From assembly GCF_016916835.1 (NCBI RefSeq), contig NZ_JAFFIX010000006.1, positions 124,001 to 188,000 of the forward strand: DNA of 64,000 nt. Direction: 5' to 3'. How positions within the stretch are numbered: the stretch's first letter is position 1; every line of letters begins with the position of its first letter. A program made the translations under genes and the position numbers. This DNA is from Actinacidiphila bryophytorum (GTDB taxonomy: Bacteria; Actinomycetota; Actinomycetes; Streptomycetales; Streptomycetaceae). This document shows, piece after piece, positions 18,688 to 27,750 of this stretch. The notes beneath the pieces were generated by a model. The model saw only the letters and a program-made list of their open reading frames with translations, was not told the DNA's origin and did not search any database.

Positions 18688-20442
18688 ATGCAGATCCACA
18701 AGTACGACACCGTCATCGTCGGCGCGGGCGGCGCCGGTATGCGCGCCGCCATCGAGGCCACCAAGCGCAGCCGCACCGCGGTCCTGACCAAGCTCTACCC
18801 GACCAGGTCCCACACCGGCGCCGCGCAGGGCGGCATGGCCGCCGCCCTCGCGAACGTCGAGGAGGACAACTGGGAGTGGCACACCTTCGACACGATCAAG
18901 GGCGGCGACTACCTGGTCGACCAGGACGCCGCCGAGATCCTGGCGAAGGAGGCCATCGACGCGGTCCTGGACCTGGAGAAGATGGGCCTGCCGTTCAACC
19001 GGACGCCCGAGGGCCGCATCGACCAGCGCCGCTTCGGCGGCCACACCCGCAACCACGGTGAGGCCGCGGTCCGCAGGGCGTGCTACGCCGCCGACCGCAC
19101 CGGTCACATGATCCTCCAGACGCTCTATCAGAACTGCGTCAAGGAGGGCGTGGAGTTCTTCAACGAGTTCTACGTCCTGGACCAGCTGCTCACCGAGGTC
19201 GACGGCGTCCAGCGGTCCGCGGGCGTGGTGGCGTACGAGCTGGCCACCGGCGAGATCCACGTCTTCCAGGCGAAGTCGGTGATCTACGCCTCCGGCGGCA
19301 CCGGCAAGTTCTTCAAGGTGACCTCCAACGCGCACACCCTCACCGGTGACGGCCAGGCCGCCGTCTACCGCCGCGGGCTGCCGCTGGAGGACATGGAGTT
19401 CTTCCAGTTCCACCCGACGGGCATCTGGCGCATGGGCATCCTGCTGACGGAGGGCGCCCGCGGTGAGGGCGGCATCCTGCGCAACAAGGACGGCGAGCGC
19501 TTCATGGAGAAGTACGCGCCCGTCATGAAGGACCTGGCCTCGCGTGACGTCGTCTCCCGGGCGATCTACACCGAGATCCGCGAAGGCCGCGGCTGCGGAC
19601 CCGAGGGCGACCACGTCTACCTCGACCTCACCCACCTGCCGCCGGAGCAGCTGGACGCGAAGCTGCCCGACATCACCGAGTTCGCCCGTACGTACCTGGG
19701 CATCGAGCCGTACACCGACCCGATCCCGATCCAGCCCACCGCGCACTACGCCATGGGCGGCATCCCCACCAACGTCCAGGGCGAGGTGCTGCGCGACAAC
19801 ACCACCGTCGTACCCGGCCTGTACGCGGCCGGCGAGGTCGCCTGCGTGTCCGTGCACGGTGCGAACCGGCTCGGCACCAACTCGCTGCTGGACATCAACG
19901 TCTTCGGCCGCCGCTCCGGCATCGCCGCGGCGGACTACGCCCACGCCAACGACTTCGTGCCGCTGCCCGAGGACCCGGCCGCCCAGGTCGAGGCCCAGGT
20001 CGAGCGGCTGCGCTCGGCCACCGGCAACGAGCGGGTCAGCGACATCCGGCGCGAGCTGCAGGAGTGCATGGACGCCAACGTGATGGTCTTCCGCACCGAG
20101 CAGACCATCAAGACCGCCGTCGAGAAGATCGGCGAGCTGCGCGAGCGCTACCTCAACGTGTCGATCCAGGACAAGGGCAAGCGGTTCAACACCGACCTGC
20201 TGGAGGCCGTCGAGCTGGGCAACCTGCTCGACCTCGCCGAGGTCATGGCCGTCTCCGCGCTGGCCCGCAAGGAGTCCCGCGGCGGCCACTACCGCGAGGA
20301 CTACCCGAACCGCGACGACGTCAACTTCATGCGGCACACGATGGCGTACCGCGAGGTGGACGCGACCGGCGCCGAGTCGATCCGCCTGGACTACAAGCCG
20401 GTCGTGCAGACCCGCTACCAGCCGATGGAGCGTAAGTACTGA
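18688..20442 (+). CDS. sdhA: Succinate dehydrogenase flavoprotein subunit
   Basis: 584 residues, the normal length. [17 protein letters not shown] (8-24) is the FAD-binding Rossmann start; [14 protein letters not shown] (41-54) holds His42, expected to bind FAD covalently; EFFQFHPTG and [11 protein letters not shown], and [15 protein letters not shown], are the dicarboxylate and FAD segments. It oxidises succinate to fumarate on the cytosolic face. The stop overlaps the sdhB start (TGATG), so the A and B subunits are translationally coupled. Confidence 0.97.
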   Translation: MQIHKYDTVIVGAGGAGMRAAIEATKRSRTAVLTKLYPTRSHTGAAQGGMAAALANVEEDNWEWHTFDTIKGGDYLVDQDAAEILAKEAIDAVLDLEKMGLPFNRTPEGRIDQRRFGGHTRNHGEAAVRRACYAADRTGHMILQTLYQNCVKEGVEFFNEFYVLDQLLTEVDGVQRSAGVVAYELATGEIHVFQAKSVIYASGGTGKFFKVTSNAHTLTGDGQAAVYRRGLPLEDMEFFQFHPTGIWRMGILLTEGARGEGGILRNKDGERFMEKYAPVMKDLASRDVVSRAIYTEIREGRGCGPEGDHVYLDLTHLPPEQLDAKLPDITEFARTYLGIEPYTDPIPIQPTAHYAMGGIPTNVQGEVLRDNTTVVPGLYAAGEVACVSVHGANRLGTNSLLDINVFGRRSGIAAADYAHANDFVPLPEDPAAQVEAQVERLRSATGNERVSDIRRELQECMDANVMVFRTEQTIKTAVEKIGELRERYLNVSIQDKGKRFNTDLLEAVELGNLLDLAEVMAVSALARKESRGGHYREDYPNRDDVNFMRHTMAYREVDATGAESIRLDYKPVVQTRYQPMERKY

Positions 20443-21224
20443 TGAGCACCCCGAACTCTCCGACGCTGGACAAGCACTCGTCCGCCCTGGACGCGGCGGA
20501 GAACACCGCATCGCACCTGATCACGGTCACCCTGCGGGTGCGCCGCTTCAACCCCGAGGTCTCGGCCGAGGCCGAGTGGGTCGACTACCGGCTGCCGATC
20601 GACCCCAAGGAGCGGGTCCTCGACGCCCTCCACAAGATCAAGTGGGAGATCGACGGCACCCTCACCTTCCGCCGCTCCTGCGCCCACGGCGTGTGCGGCT
20701 CCGACGCGGTCCGCATCAACGGCCGCAACCGGCTGGCCTGCAAGACCCTGATCAAGGACATCAACCCCGAGAAGCCGATCACCGTGGAACCCATCAAGGG
20801 CCTCACGGTGCTCAAGGACCTCGTGGTCGACATGGACCCCTTCTTCCAGGCCTACCGCGACGTGATGCCCTTCCTCATCACGAAGGGCAACGAGCCCACC
20901 CGCGAGCGGCTGCAGTCCGCCGAGGACCGCGAGCGCTTCGACGACACCACCAAGTGCATCCTGTGCGCCGCGTGCACCTCGTCGTGCCCGGTGTTCTGGA
21001 ACGACGGCCAGTACTTCGGCCCCGCGGCCATCGTCAACGCCCACCGCTTCATCTTCGACTCGCGCGACGAGGGCGGCGAGCAGCGGCTGGAGATCCTCAA
21101 CGACAAGGACGGCGTCTGGCGCTGCCGCACCACCTTCAACTGCACCGACGCATGCCCCCGCGGCATCGAGGTGACCAAGGCGATCCAGGAAGTGAAGCGG
21201 GCGCTGATCACCCGCCGCTTCTGA
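20442..21224 (+). CDS. sdhB: Succinate dehydrogenase iron-sulfur subunit
   Basis: 260 residues. The N-terminal ferredoxin fold has the [2Fe-2S] cysteines in FRRSCAHGVCGSDAV and the later LAC; the C-terminal helical domain has CILCAACTSSCP and CTDACPRGIEV for the [4Fe-4S] and [3Fe-4S] centres. It passes electrons from SdhA to the membrane subunits. A 1-nt overlap (TGATG) joins it to sdhA; the operon order C-D-A-B is that of Streptomyces. Confidence 0.97.
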   Translation: MSTPNSPTLDKHSSALDAAENTASHLITVTLRVRRFNPEVSAEAEWVDYRLPIDPKERVLDALHKIKWEIDGTLTFRRSCAHGVCGSDAVRINGRNRLACKTLIKDINPEKPITVEPIKGLTVLKDLVVDMDPFFQAYRDVMPFLITKGNEPTRERLQSAEDRERFDDTTKCILCAACTSSCPVFWNDGQYFGPAAIVNAHRFIFDSRDEGGEQRLEILNDKDGVWRCRTTFNCTDACPRGIEVTKAIQEVKRALITRRF

Positions 21225-21262
21225 CCTCGCCTTCGGCGTCGTCAACTGGCGCATGCTGCTGC

Positions 21263-21297
21263 GGCCCGCTTCCCCGTCGTCCTGTCGGGGGCGGGCC
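21263..21297 (+). terminator. Hairpin after sdhB
   Basis: GGCCCGC (21263-21269) pairs with GCGGGCC (21291-21297), and the enclosed CCCC and GGGG extend the stem around an 11-nt loop. It lies 39 nt after the sdhB stop. Confidence 0.6.
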
Positions 21298-21323
21298 GTC
21301 CGCGTACGAGAGGGATGGTTTAC

Positions 21324-21728
21324 GTGAGCGAATACGTGCTTCGACCCGTCGGACGCGTCGAGTCGGCGCTGACCGACCCGGCCCGGGCTCCCAAACAGGC
21401 CGACGAGGGGGCGCCGGAGGCGTGGCTGGTCCTCGACGAGCAGTACGCCCCCGCCCTGGAAGGCCTGCGCGCGGGCATGGACGTCGTCCTGCTCACCTGG
21501 CTGGACCGCGCGGACCGCGGCACGCTCCAGGTCCACCCGCGCGGTGACACCGCCCGGCCCGTCGCCGGGGTCTTCGCCACCCGGGCGCCCGGCCGGCCCA
21601 ACCCGATCGGGCTGCACGTCGTCCGCATCCTCGCCGTCTCCGGCACCCGCATCCATGTGCAGAACCTCGAAGCGCTGGACGGCACGCCGGTCCTGGACGT
21701 CAAACCCGTGCTGACGCAGGACCGCTGA
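21324..21728 (+). CDS. TrmO-like tRNA N6-threonylcarbamoyladenosine methyltransferase family
   Basis: 134 residues of the TsaA/UPF0066 (TrmO) family, which in Escherichia coli uses S-adenosylmethionine to methylate t6A37 of tRNA. VLRPVGRVES, LLTWLDRADRG, GVFATRAPGRPNPIGLHVVRIL (the strongest family motif) and LEALDGTPVLDVKP are all present. GTG 21324 is chosen because GGGA lies 8 nt upstream; ATG 21315 is possible. Actinobacterial members are shorter than the 235-residue E. coli enzyme, so the activity is assumed rather than certain. Confidence 0.85.
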   Translation: MSEYVLRPVGRVESALTDPARAPKQADEGAPEAWLVLDEQYAPALEGLRAGMDVVLLTWLDRADRGTLQVHPRGDTARPVAGVFATRAPGRPNPIGLHVVRILAVSGTRIHVQNLEALDGTPVLDVKPVLTQDR

Positions 21729-21776
21729 GGCTCTCCCCCCGTGCGCGGGGGCCTGTGCGGCAGCTTGTGCGGGCTC

Positions 21777-22829
21777 TCACGCCGGGCGGGCCGACGGGAC
21801 CGGGGGTATCGGGTGGAGGGCGCGCAGCCTCGCGTCCAGGGCTGCCGTGAGGGTCTGGAGGGCGGGGAAGCGGGTCGCGGGCAGGTCGGTGACGACGGAC
21901 AGCCGGTGGGCCAGCCGCTGGCGGGCGGTGACCGTGCCCCAGGACCAGTTCCCTTCGGGGAGGCGAGCGAGGTGGTCGGTGCCGTCGCGGTGGGCGCGCT
22001 CGACCAGGGCGTCGCCTCTGAGCAGCCAGCCGGCGCAGGCGTCGGCGAGGTCGGCTTCCGCGGAGGGGTCGGTGTCCGGGGCGGTGGCGGCTGCTGCGGT
22101 GGTGCCGGTCGCCTCGTACCAGGTCGTGAAGTAGGCGCGCTCGGCGCGCTCCAGCAGGGGCGGCGGGGCGGCGGTGACGCACCAGCAGGTGGGGAACCCG
22201 ATGCGCAGGTAGGCCAGTTCGACCAGGCCGCTGCCCCATGACGCCTGCTCGAAGTCGACGAAGGTGACGCCGTCCGCGGTGTGCAGGTCGTTGCCGGGGC
22301 AGGGGTCGCCGTGCAGGAGCGCGTGCCCCGGTGCCTGCGCGAGGCGGGCGGTGAGGGCGTGGATCTCCGCGGGCGCGGCGGGCGGTACGGGGACGCGCAG
22401 GCGGTGGGCGAGGTGCAGGAAGGCGTCCGCGTCGGAGGCGTCGGGACCCTTCCAGCGCGGCAGCGCGCCGGTGATGTCCGGGCCGCCGGACGCGTGCAGC
22501 CGGGCCAGCGCGGTCGCGTAGGCGACGATCCAGTCGGGCGGCGGCGGGCGGTGGGCGACGCGGTCCAGCACCATGACGCGGGCGGCCGGGTCGGTGGCCA
22601 GCAGGGCGGGCACGACGGGGGTCTCGGCGCGCAGGGCCAGCCGCAGCGCGGCGATCTCGCGGGCGTAGCGCTCCCCCGCGTCGGCGCCGCCGACGATCTG
22701 CTTCACGACGGCTGCTCCCGCGGGCAGTTCGACACTCCAGACCCGCGAGCGCGGGCTGCTGCCGAGCCGGCGGGCGCGCCGGGGCTTCCCGAGCGCGGAC
22801 CGCAGCTCGTCGGAGAACGGCAACCGCAT
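21777..22829 (-). CDS. Aminoglycoside phosphotransferase-fold kinase
   Basis: 350 residues with the APH/choline-kinase fold. AAVVKQIVG (Lys43, ATP contact), LLHGDPCPGND (D175 catalytic base, N180) and VDFEQASWG (D192 metal ligand) make the catalytic core complete. The family phosphorylates small molecules, including aminoglycosides, homoserine or thiamine; the substrate is not readable. A G-rich site lies before ATG 22829. It is divergent from the TetR gene and shares a 95-bp intergenic region with its palindromes, so it may be co-regulated. Confidence 0.8.
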   Translation of the reverse strand: MRLPFSDELRSALGKPRRARRLGSSPRSRVWSVELPAGAAVVKQIVGGADAGERYAREIAALRLALRAETPVVPALLATDPAARVMVLDRVAHRPPPPDWIVAYATALARLHASGGPDITGALPRWKGPDASDADAFLHLAHRLRVPVPPAAPAEIHALTARLAQAPGHALLHGDPCPGNDLHTADGVTFVDFEQASWGSGLVELAYLRIGFPTCWCVTAAPPPLLERAERAYFTTWYEATGTTAAAATAPDTDPSAEADLADACAGWLLRGDALVERAHRDGTDHLARLPEGNWSWGTVTARQRLAHRLSVVTDLPATRFPALQTLTAALDARLRALHPIPPVPSARPA

Positions 22830-22867
22830 GCGTCCACCCCCCTTCGTCCTGCCACCGTACCGGCCCG

Positions 22868-22906
22868 GGAAACTTTCCGCCACGGAATCTTTTCCGGGGC
22901 GGAAAA
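22868..22906. promoter_or_regulatory. Two palindromes, candidate TetR operator
   Basis: GGAAA-C-TTTCC (22868-22878) and TTTTCCG-GGG-CGGAAAA (22890-22906) lie in the 95-bp region between the APH-type kinase and the TetR gene. TACGCT (22912-22917) begins 13 nt before ATG 22925, so the second palindrome would cover the -35 area of a leaderless tetR transcript. Autoregulation is likely by analogy with TetR families. Confidence 0.55.
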
Positions 22907-22924
22907 AGTGCTACGCTGGCAAGC

Positions 22925-23620
22925 ATGGACACCACGGACGGGCTGCCGGAGACAGCAGAGGCGGCGGAGGCCGCAGGAGCCGCGGGCACCGAAGGGCTGC
23001 GCGAGCGCAAGAAGCGGCAGACGCGGGCCGCGCTGAGCCAGGCGACGATCGCACTGAGCGTGCAGCACGGCTGGGACGAGGTGCGGATAGAGGACATCGC
23101 GGCCGCGGTGAACGTCTCGGAGCGCACCTTCCGCAACTACTTCTCCAGCAAGGCGGAAGCGGTGGCCGCGACCCATCTGGACCGGATGCTGCGGGTCACG
23201 CGGCGGCTGGAGGCGCGGCCCGCGGACGAGCCGCTGTGGGAGTCGATAAGGACCTCGGTGCAGGCCGAGTTCGCCCCGGAATCCCCCGAGGGGTCCCGGC
23301 CGGTCGACCCCGCGGCGGGCAAGCGGCACACCGAGGCGATCTGGAAGGTGCTCTCCGAGCCCGCCGTGCAGGGCGAGGTGCTGCGCGCCGACCAGGAGGC
23401 GCAGGTGCTGATGGCGGCGGCGGTCGCGGCGCGCACGGGCACCGACCCGCAGGCGGACCTGTATCCGAAGCTGGTCGCCGCCTCCGTGGGTGCCGCGATC
23501 GGCACGGCGCTGACGCACTGGCTGCGCGCCGACCCGCCGGTCCCGCTGGGGCCGCTGATGAGCGAGGTGCTCGAACAGCTGACGGCGGGCCTGCCCGCCC
23601 CGGCGCACAGCGAGAGCTGA
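22925..23620 (+). CDS. TetR-family transcriptional regulator
   Basis: 231 residues. The TetR helix-turn-helix spans about 53-74 (VRIEDIAAAVNVSERTFRNYFSSK), preceded by RERKKRQTRAALSQATIALS; the C-terminal ligand domain is of the type seen in MftR-like actinobacterial regulators. ATG 22925 lacks a Shine-Dalgarno sequence and lies 13 nt after the start of TACGCT. It is 43 nt upstream of an FAD monooxygenase and probably represses it through the palindromes at 22868-22906. The ligand may be an aromatic compound acted on by the monooxygenase. Confidence 0.9.
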   Translation: MDTTDGLPETAEAAEAAGAAGTEGLRERKKRQTRAALSQATIALSVQHGWDEVRIEDIAAAVNVSERTFRNYFSSKAEAVAATHLDRMLRVTRRLEARPADEPLWESIRTSVQAEFAPESPEGSRPVDPAAGKRHTEAIWKVLSEPAVQGEVLRADQEAQVLMAAAVAARTGTDPQADLYPKLVAASVGAAIGTALTHWLRADPPVPLGPLMSEVLEQLTAGLPAPAHSES

Positions 23621-23663
23621 GACCTGACAAGCAGACGTGGAGAGTTGAGGGGAGTACGTTCTG

Positions 23664-25253
23664 ATGGCCGTGAACGTGGAGGGCGGCACGGGCGTCGGCG
23701 GCAATGCCGACAACCGTGTCGATGTCGTGATCATCGGCGGGGGTCCGACCGGGCTGATGCTGGCCGCGGAGGTGGCGCTGCTGGGCGTGCGCCCGGTCGT
23801 GCTGGAGAGGCTGCCGGAGCCGGGCGGTGAGCCCCGGGCGAACGGGCTGGTCGGGCAGGTCGTGCCGGCGCTCGACCGGCGCGGGCTGTTCGAGGCGCTG
23901 ACCGGCAGCGCGGGGCCGCCGCAGCCCAACAGCGCGTACTTCACCTTCGCCGGGCTGCCGCTGGACCTGAGCGGGCTGCCGGAGAGCCCGGTGTACACGG
24001 TGGCCGTGCCGCAGGCGCGGATCGTCCAGGTGCTGGCCGCACGCGCGCTGGAGCTGGGCGCCGAGATCCGTACCGGGCACGAGGTCACCGGGCTGACGCA
24101 GCGGGAGGACCGCGTCGAACTGGAGGTGTCGGGTCCTGCCGGGCCGTATCGGCTGGCGGCCCGCTATGCCGTCGGCGCGGACGGGGCGCACAGCGCCACG
24201 CGCAAGCTGTCGGGGATCGGCTTCACCGGCATCACCTACGACCGGTCGGTGTCCCGGCATGCGCATGTGAGCGTCCCGGCGCAGTGGGTGGGTCCCGAGG
24301 GGCTGCGGGTGCCGGGGGCCGGCACGATTGCGCCGTTCCTGCCGCGCCGCACCGAGCGGGGGTCTTTCAACTGGGCGCCGCTGCCGGGCAGGCCGCCGCT
24401 GGTGGCCACGGTCGAGTGGGAGCCGGTCGAGGGCGACGAGCCGATGAGCCTGTCCGAGATGGCGGCGAGCATAGGCCGGGTGCTGGGGGCGGAGGTGCCG
24501 GTGGCGGCGCCCGAGGGTCCTGGTCCGTTCGTGCTGCGCCGGCTGACCGGGGGCAACACCCGGGTGGCCGACCGCTTCCGCGACCGCCGGGTCTTCCTGA
24601 TCGGCGACGCGGCCCACGTCTACGCCTCGGGGGGCGGCCCCGGGCTCAACTCCGGGCTGCAGGACGCGATCAACCTGGGCTGGAAGCTGGCGGCACAGCT
24701 CGCGGGCACCGCACCGGAGGGGCTGCTCGACAGTTACGCTGCCGAGCGGACCGCCGCCGCCCGCCGCACCCTGGTCTATGCGCAGGCGCAGGCCGCGGTC
24801 CAGGCGCCGGGGAGCGACGTGGACGCGCTGCGGACGCTGTTCGGCGAACTGCTGCAGGACCAGGGGGCGATCCAGCGGGTCGCGGACCTGATCGCCGGCT
24901 CCGACCTGCGCTACGACCTGGGCGGCAGCCACCCGCTGGTGGGCACGCACGCCCGCGACCTGGCGCTGTCCGCGCAGGGCGGCCCGGTGCGGCTGGCCGA
25001 ACTGACCAGGGCCGCGCGGCCCGTGCTGCTCGACCTGACGGCGACGGCGGAGGTGGCGAAGGCCGGGGCCGGCTGGTCGGAGCGGATGGACGTGGTGGCC
25101 GCCCGGACCGAGCCCTCGGCCCGGCCCGGCTACACGGCGGCGCTGATCCGGCCGGACTCGTTCGTCGCGTGGGCGACGTCCGCCCCGGTCCCGGACGCCG
25201 CCGAGATCGAGGAGCTGCGGGCGGCGGCGGGACGGTGGTTCGGGGTGGGGTGA
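23664..25253 (+). CDS. FAD-dependent aromatic monooxygenase
   Basis: 529 residues of the FAD_binding_3 (phenol/polyketide hydroxylase) family. VDVVIIGGGPTGLMLAAEVAL (25-45) is the Rossmann dinucleotide site, YAVGADGAHSATRKLSG the DG motif, and LIGDAAHVYASGGGPGLNSGLQDAINLGWKL the GD motif and FAD clamp. The C-terminal domain is thioredoxin-like and often degenerate. It hydroxylates an aromatic substrate with NADPH and oxygen. The substrate is unknown; no polyketide or ring-cleavage genes are adjacent. It is convergent with the tandem CMD gene. Confidence 0.88.
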   Translation: MAVNVEGGTGVGGNADNRVDVVIIGGGPTGLMLAAEVALLGVRPVVLERLPEPGGEPRANGLVGQVVPALDRRGLFEALTGSAGPPQPNSAYFTFAGLPLDLSGLPESPVYTVAVPQARIVQVLAARALELGAEIRTGHEVTGLTQREDRVELEVSGPAGPYRLAARYAVGADGAHSATRKLSGIGFTGITYDRSVSRHAHVSVPAQWVGPEGLRVPGAGTIAPFLPRRTERGSFNWAPLPGRPPLVATVEWEPVEGDEPMSLSEMAASIGRVLGAEVPVAAPEGPGPFVLRRLTGGNTRVADRFRDRRVFLIGDAAHVYASGGGPGLNSGLQDAINLGWKLAAQLAGTAPEGLLDSYAAERTAAARRTLVYAQAQAAVQAPGSDVDALRTLFGELLQDQGAIQRVADLIAGSDLRYDLGGSHPLVGTHARDLALSAQGGPVRLAELTRAARPVLLDLTATAEVAKAGAGWSERMDVVAARTEPSARPGYTAALIRPDSFVAWATSAPVPDAAEIEELRAAAGRWFGVG

Positions 25254-25274
25254 GCGGAGGCCGGACGGCGGTGG

Positions 25275-26162
25275 TCAGCTCGCGGCGTCCTGCTCGGCGA
25301 AGATCTCGCGGGCGGCGGCGACACCGTTGAGGGCGGCGGGGAAGCCCGCGTAGCCGGCGAGCTGGGTGAGGAGGGTGACGATCTCCTCGCGGGTGCCGCC
25401 GACGTTGAGGAAGGCCCGGAGGTGGACGCGGAGTTGGGGGCCTGCGGTGCCCAGGGCGGTGCACATGGCGATCGAGGCGAGTTCGCGGGTGTGCAGGTCG
25501 AGGCCGGTGCGGGCGTAGACGTCGCCGAAGGCGTACTCGACGACGAAGCGGCCGAGGTCGGGGGCGATGTCGGCCAGCGAGTCCACGACGTGCGGGCCTG
25601 CGGGGCCGTCGACCTCCTTGAGCAGGGCGATACCGCGGGCGTAGCGGTCGGCCGCCGGGGTGACCTCGGCGGCCGGGACGGCGGCTGACGCGGGCTCGGG
25701 GTCCGGGTCCGTCCCGGAGTCGGCGCGGGCGGTGAAGACCTCGCGGGCCGCGGACAGGGCGTTGAGGGCGGCGGGGAAGCCGGCGTAGACCGTGGTGTGG
25801 ATGCAGGTCTCGACGATCTCCCGGCGGGTGCAACCGACGTTGAGGGCGCCGGCGATGTGGAAGCGCAGTTGCGGGGCCGCGTTCCCGAGGGCGGCCAGGG
25901 CCGCGACGGTGCCGATCTGCCGCTGCCGCGGGGTGAGGCCGGGCTGCGACCAGACGTCGCCGTAGCCGAACTCGACGGTGAAGCGGGCAAGGTCGGGGGC
26001 GATCTCGGCGACCGGGTCGAGCACCGCGGGGTGGTCGGTGCCGGTGACGAGGCTGAGGGCGGCAAGGCCCCGGGCGTAGCGGTCGCCGCTGCCGGCAACG
26101 GAAGCGGCGGAGGAACCGGAGGAGGAAGGGGAGGACGGGGCGGAGGCGGGAGGCGGTGTCAT
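25275..26162 (-). CDS. Tandem carboxymuconolactone decarboxylase-family protein
   Basis: 295 residues holding two copies of the CMD/AhpD fold (about 25-145 and 170-290). Each copy has the DRYARG...L start, a central RQRQIGTVAALAALGNAAPQLRFHI or similar helix pair, and a YAGFPAALN end. The AhpD-type CxxC is absent, so it is PcaC-like rather than a peroxidase partner; the first copy keeps a histidine (CIHTTVYAGFPA), the second has Leu/Thr there. It could be a decarboxylase, isomerase or quinone-related enzyme. The start ATG 26162 lacks a ribosome site and follows a MerR-type promoter (see 26170-26200). Confidence 0.85.
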   Translation of the reverse strand: MTPPPASAPSSPSSSGSSAASVAGSGDRYARGLAALSLVTGTDHPAVLDPVAEIAPDLARFTVEFGYGDVWSQPGLTPRQRQIGTVAALAALGNAAPQLRFHIAGALNVGCTRREIVETCIHTTVYAGFPAALNALSAAREVFTARADSGTDPDPEPASAAVPAAEVTPAADRYARGIALLKEVDGPAGPHVVDSLADIAPDLGRFVVEYAFGDVYARTGLDLHTRELASIAMCTALGTAGPQLRVHLRAFLNVGGTREEIVTLLTQLAGYAGFPAALNGVAAAREIFAEQDAAS

Positions 26163-26169
26163 GGTCAGG

Positions 26170-26200
26170 ACGCTATGAGCTGGAGTTCACTCCAACGCAA
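26170..26200 (-). promoter_or_regulatory. MerR/AdhR-type promoter with 19-bp spacer and palindrome
   Basis: On the minus strand, TTGCGT (26200-26195) and TAGCGT (26175-26170) are separated by exactly 19 bp. The spacer holds TGGAGT-GA-ACTCCA (26194-26181), a perfect palindrome. Over-long 19-bp spacers with a central dyad are characteristic of MerR-activated promoters, and GGAGTnnACTCC is the kind of site bound by NmlR/AdhR-type regulators. TAGCGT starts 13 nt before ATG 26162, predicting a leaderless mRNA. No merR gene is in the window. The promoter overlaps the 3' end of the histidine kinase gene. Confidence 0.7.
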
Positions 26201-27746
26201 GTCCGTTGGTGGACGCGGCGGCGGGTTCCCGTTTCGGAGCAGCGGCGGGGGCGGTGGGCTCGGCGCCGGCAGCCGGTGCGCCGGCCGCGGGGAGGGTGAT
26301 GAGGACGGTCAGGCCCCGCCCGGGTGCGGTGTCGAGGGTGACGGTGCCGTGGTGGGCCTGCACGACGGCCTGGACTATGGCCATGCCCAGGCCCGCGCCG
26401 CCGGTGTCGGGGGCGCGTTCGGGGTCGGCGCGGAAGAAGCGGTCGAAGGCGCGCGAGGCGTCCCGCGGGTCGAGCCCGGGTCCCGAGTCGGCGATCCGCA
26501 GCCGGACCGCGGTGTCAGCACCGTCCACCTCGATGACCAGCGGGGCGTCCGGCGGGGTGTGGACGCGGACGTTGCTGAGCAGGTTGCCGACGACCTGCCG
26601 CAGCCCCGCCTCGTCGCCGAGGGCGTACGCGGCCCGCCCGTCGGCGGGCAGCCGCAGGGTCTGCGGGCGGCCGGGCTGCTGGGCGGCCAGGTCGGCGGCG
26701 GCGTCCCGCACCAGGGCGCACACGTCGACCGGCTGGAAGTCCAGAGCCGGGCGCTCCTCCAGGCGGGCCAGGGCGAGCAGTTCGTCGACGAGCCGGCTCA
26801 TCCGCTTGGCCTCGGCGGAGACCCGGTGCAGGGCGCGCTCCTTGTCGTCGGCGTCGAGCATGCCCTTCTCGTACAGCTGCAGATAGCCCTGCACTGAGGC
26901 CAGCGGGGTGCGCAGTTCGTGGGAGGCGTCGGCGAGGAAGTGCCGCAGCTGGGCGGTGGCGCGTTCGCTCTCGGTCAGGGCGGTCTCGATCTGCTGGAGC
27001 ATCGCGTTGAGTGCGGTGCTGAGCTGTCTGACCTCGCTCGACCCGTGGCGTGCGGTGGCGATCCGCCGGGACAGGTCGCCCTCGGCGATGGCGGAGGCGG
27101 TCTCGACCATGGTCTCCAGCGGGCTCAGCCGCCGCCTGGCAGCGGTCAGCGAGCCGACCGCGAGCAGCCCGAGCAGGGCGAGCCCGGCGGCGGACTCCCA
27201 CACCAGCAGTTTGTGGATGGCGTGTTCGAGGCCGCTGTAGCGCATGCCCTGGACGACCATGCTGCCGTCCGAGAGCCGGGTGACGACGACCCGGTAGTCG
27301 GTGCCGTCGGCGCGGACGTTGACGGCCTTGCCGCTGCGGGCCAGTGCGGCCGGGTCGTCCAGGGCGCTGCCCAGGTCCTCGCGGATGCGGCTGTTGGCGC
27401 CGCCGCTGTTCTCGCACACCGAGGAGTTGCGGCCGTCGGAGTCCAGCACCACGAAGAGGTCCTGTTTGAAGGCCTTGGCGAAGGACAGCCCGCCGTCCTT
27501 GCCGTCCTGCAGGATGCCGGCGAGCGTGCACAGCTGCTGGAGCCCGCGGGAGGTGACCGGGGCGCTGCTGACCGAGCGCTGCGAGTCGCGCAGGGTGTTG
27601 TCGATCTCACTGCCCAGCACCATGTAGGTGGCCATCACGCTGAAGGCGGCGGTGGCCAGCAGCCCGAGGGCGACGAAGGCGACGTTGGCCAGGGTCAGCC
27701 GGGCGCGCAGCGTCTTGGGCCGGGGCAGCAGCCGGCGCCGGGTCAC
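26187..27746 (-). CDS. Two-component sensor histidine kinase
   Basis: 519 residues. Membrane helix 1 about 17-45, extracellular sensor about 46-180 with two cysteines (C73, C111), helix 2 about 181-204, HAMP about 205-255, then HisKA with ADASHELRTPLASVQGY (H276 phosphorylated) and HATPase with NLLSN (388-392), DSGPGLDP and GGAGLGMAIV. A Pro/Ala-rich 40-residue tail follows. GTG 27746 lies 4 nt after the response regulator stop, so the pair is coupled. It resembles the MtrB/TcrY-like envelope kinases; the signal is unknown. Confidence 0.93.
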   Translation of the reverse strand: MTRRRLLPRPKTLRARLTLANVAFVALGLLATAAFSVMATYMVLGSEIDNTLRDSQRSVSSAPVTSRGLQQLCTLAGILQDGKDGGLSFAKAFKQDLFVVLDSDGRNSSVCENSGGANSRIREDLGSALDDPAALARSGKAVNVRADGTDYRVVVTRLSDGSMVVQGMRYSGLEHAIHKLLVWESAAGLALLGLLAVGSLTAARRRLSPLETMVETASAIAEGDLSRRIATARHGSSEVRQLSTALNAMLQQIETALTESERATAQLRHFLADASHELRTPLASVQGYLQLYEKGMLDADDKERALHRVSAEAKRMSRLVDELLALARLEERPALDFQPVDVCALVRDAAADLAAQQPGRPQTLRLPADGRAAYALGDEAGLRQVVGNLLSNVRVHTPPDAPLVIEVDGADTAVRLRIADSGPGLDPRDASRAFDRFFRADPERAPDTGGAGLGMAIVQAVVQAHHGTVTLDTAPGRGLTVLITLPAAGAPAAGAEPTAPAAAPKREPAAASTNGLALE

Positions 27747-27750
27747 GGTG

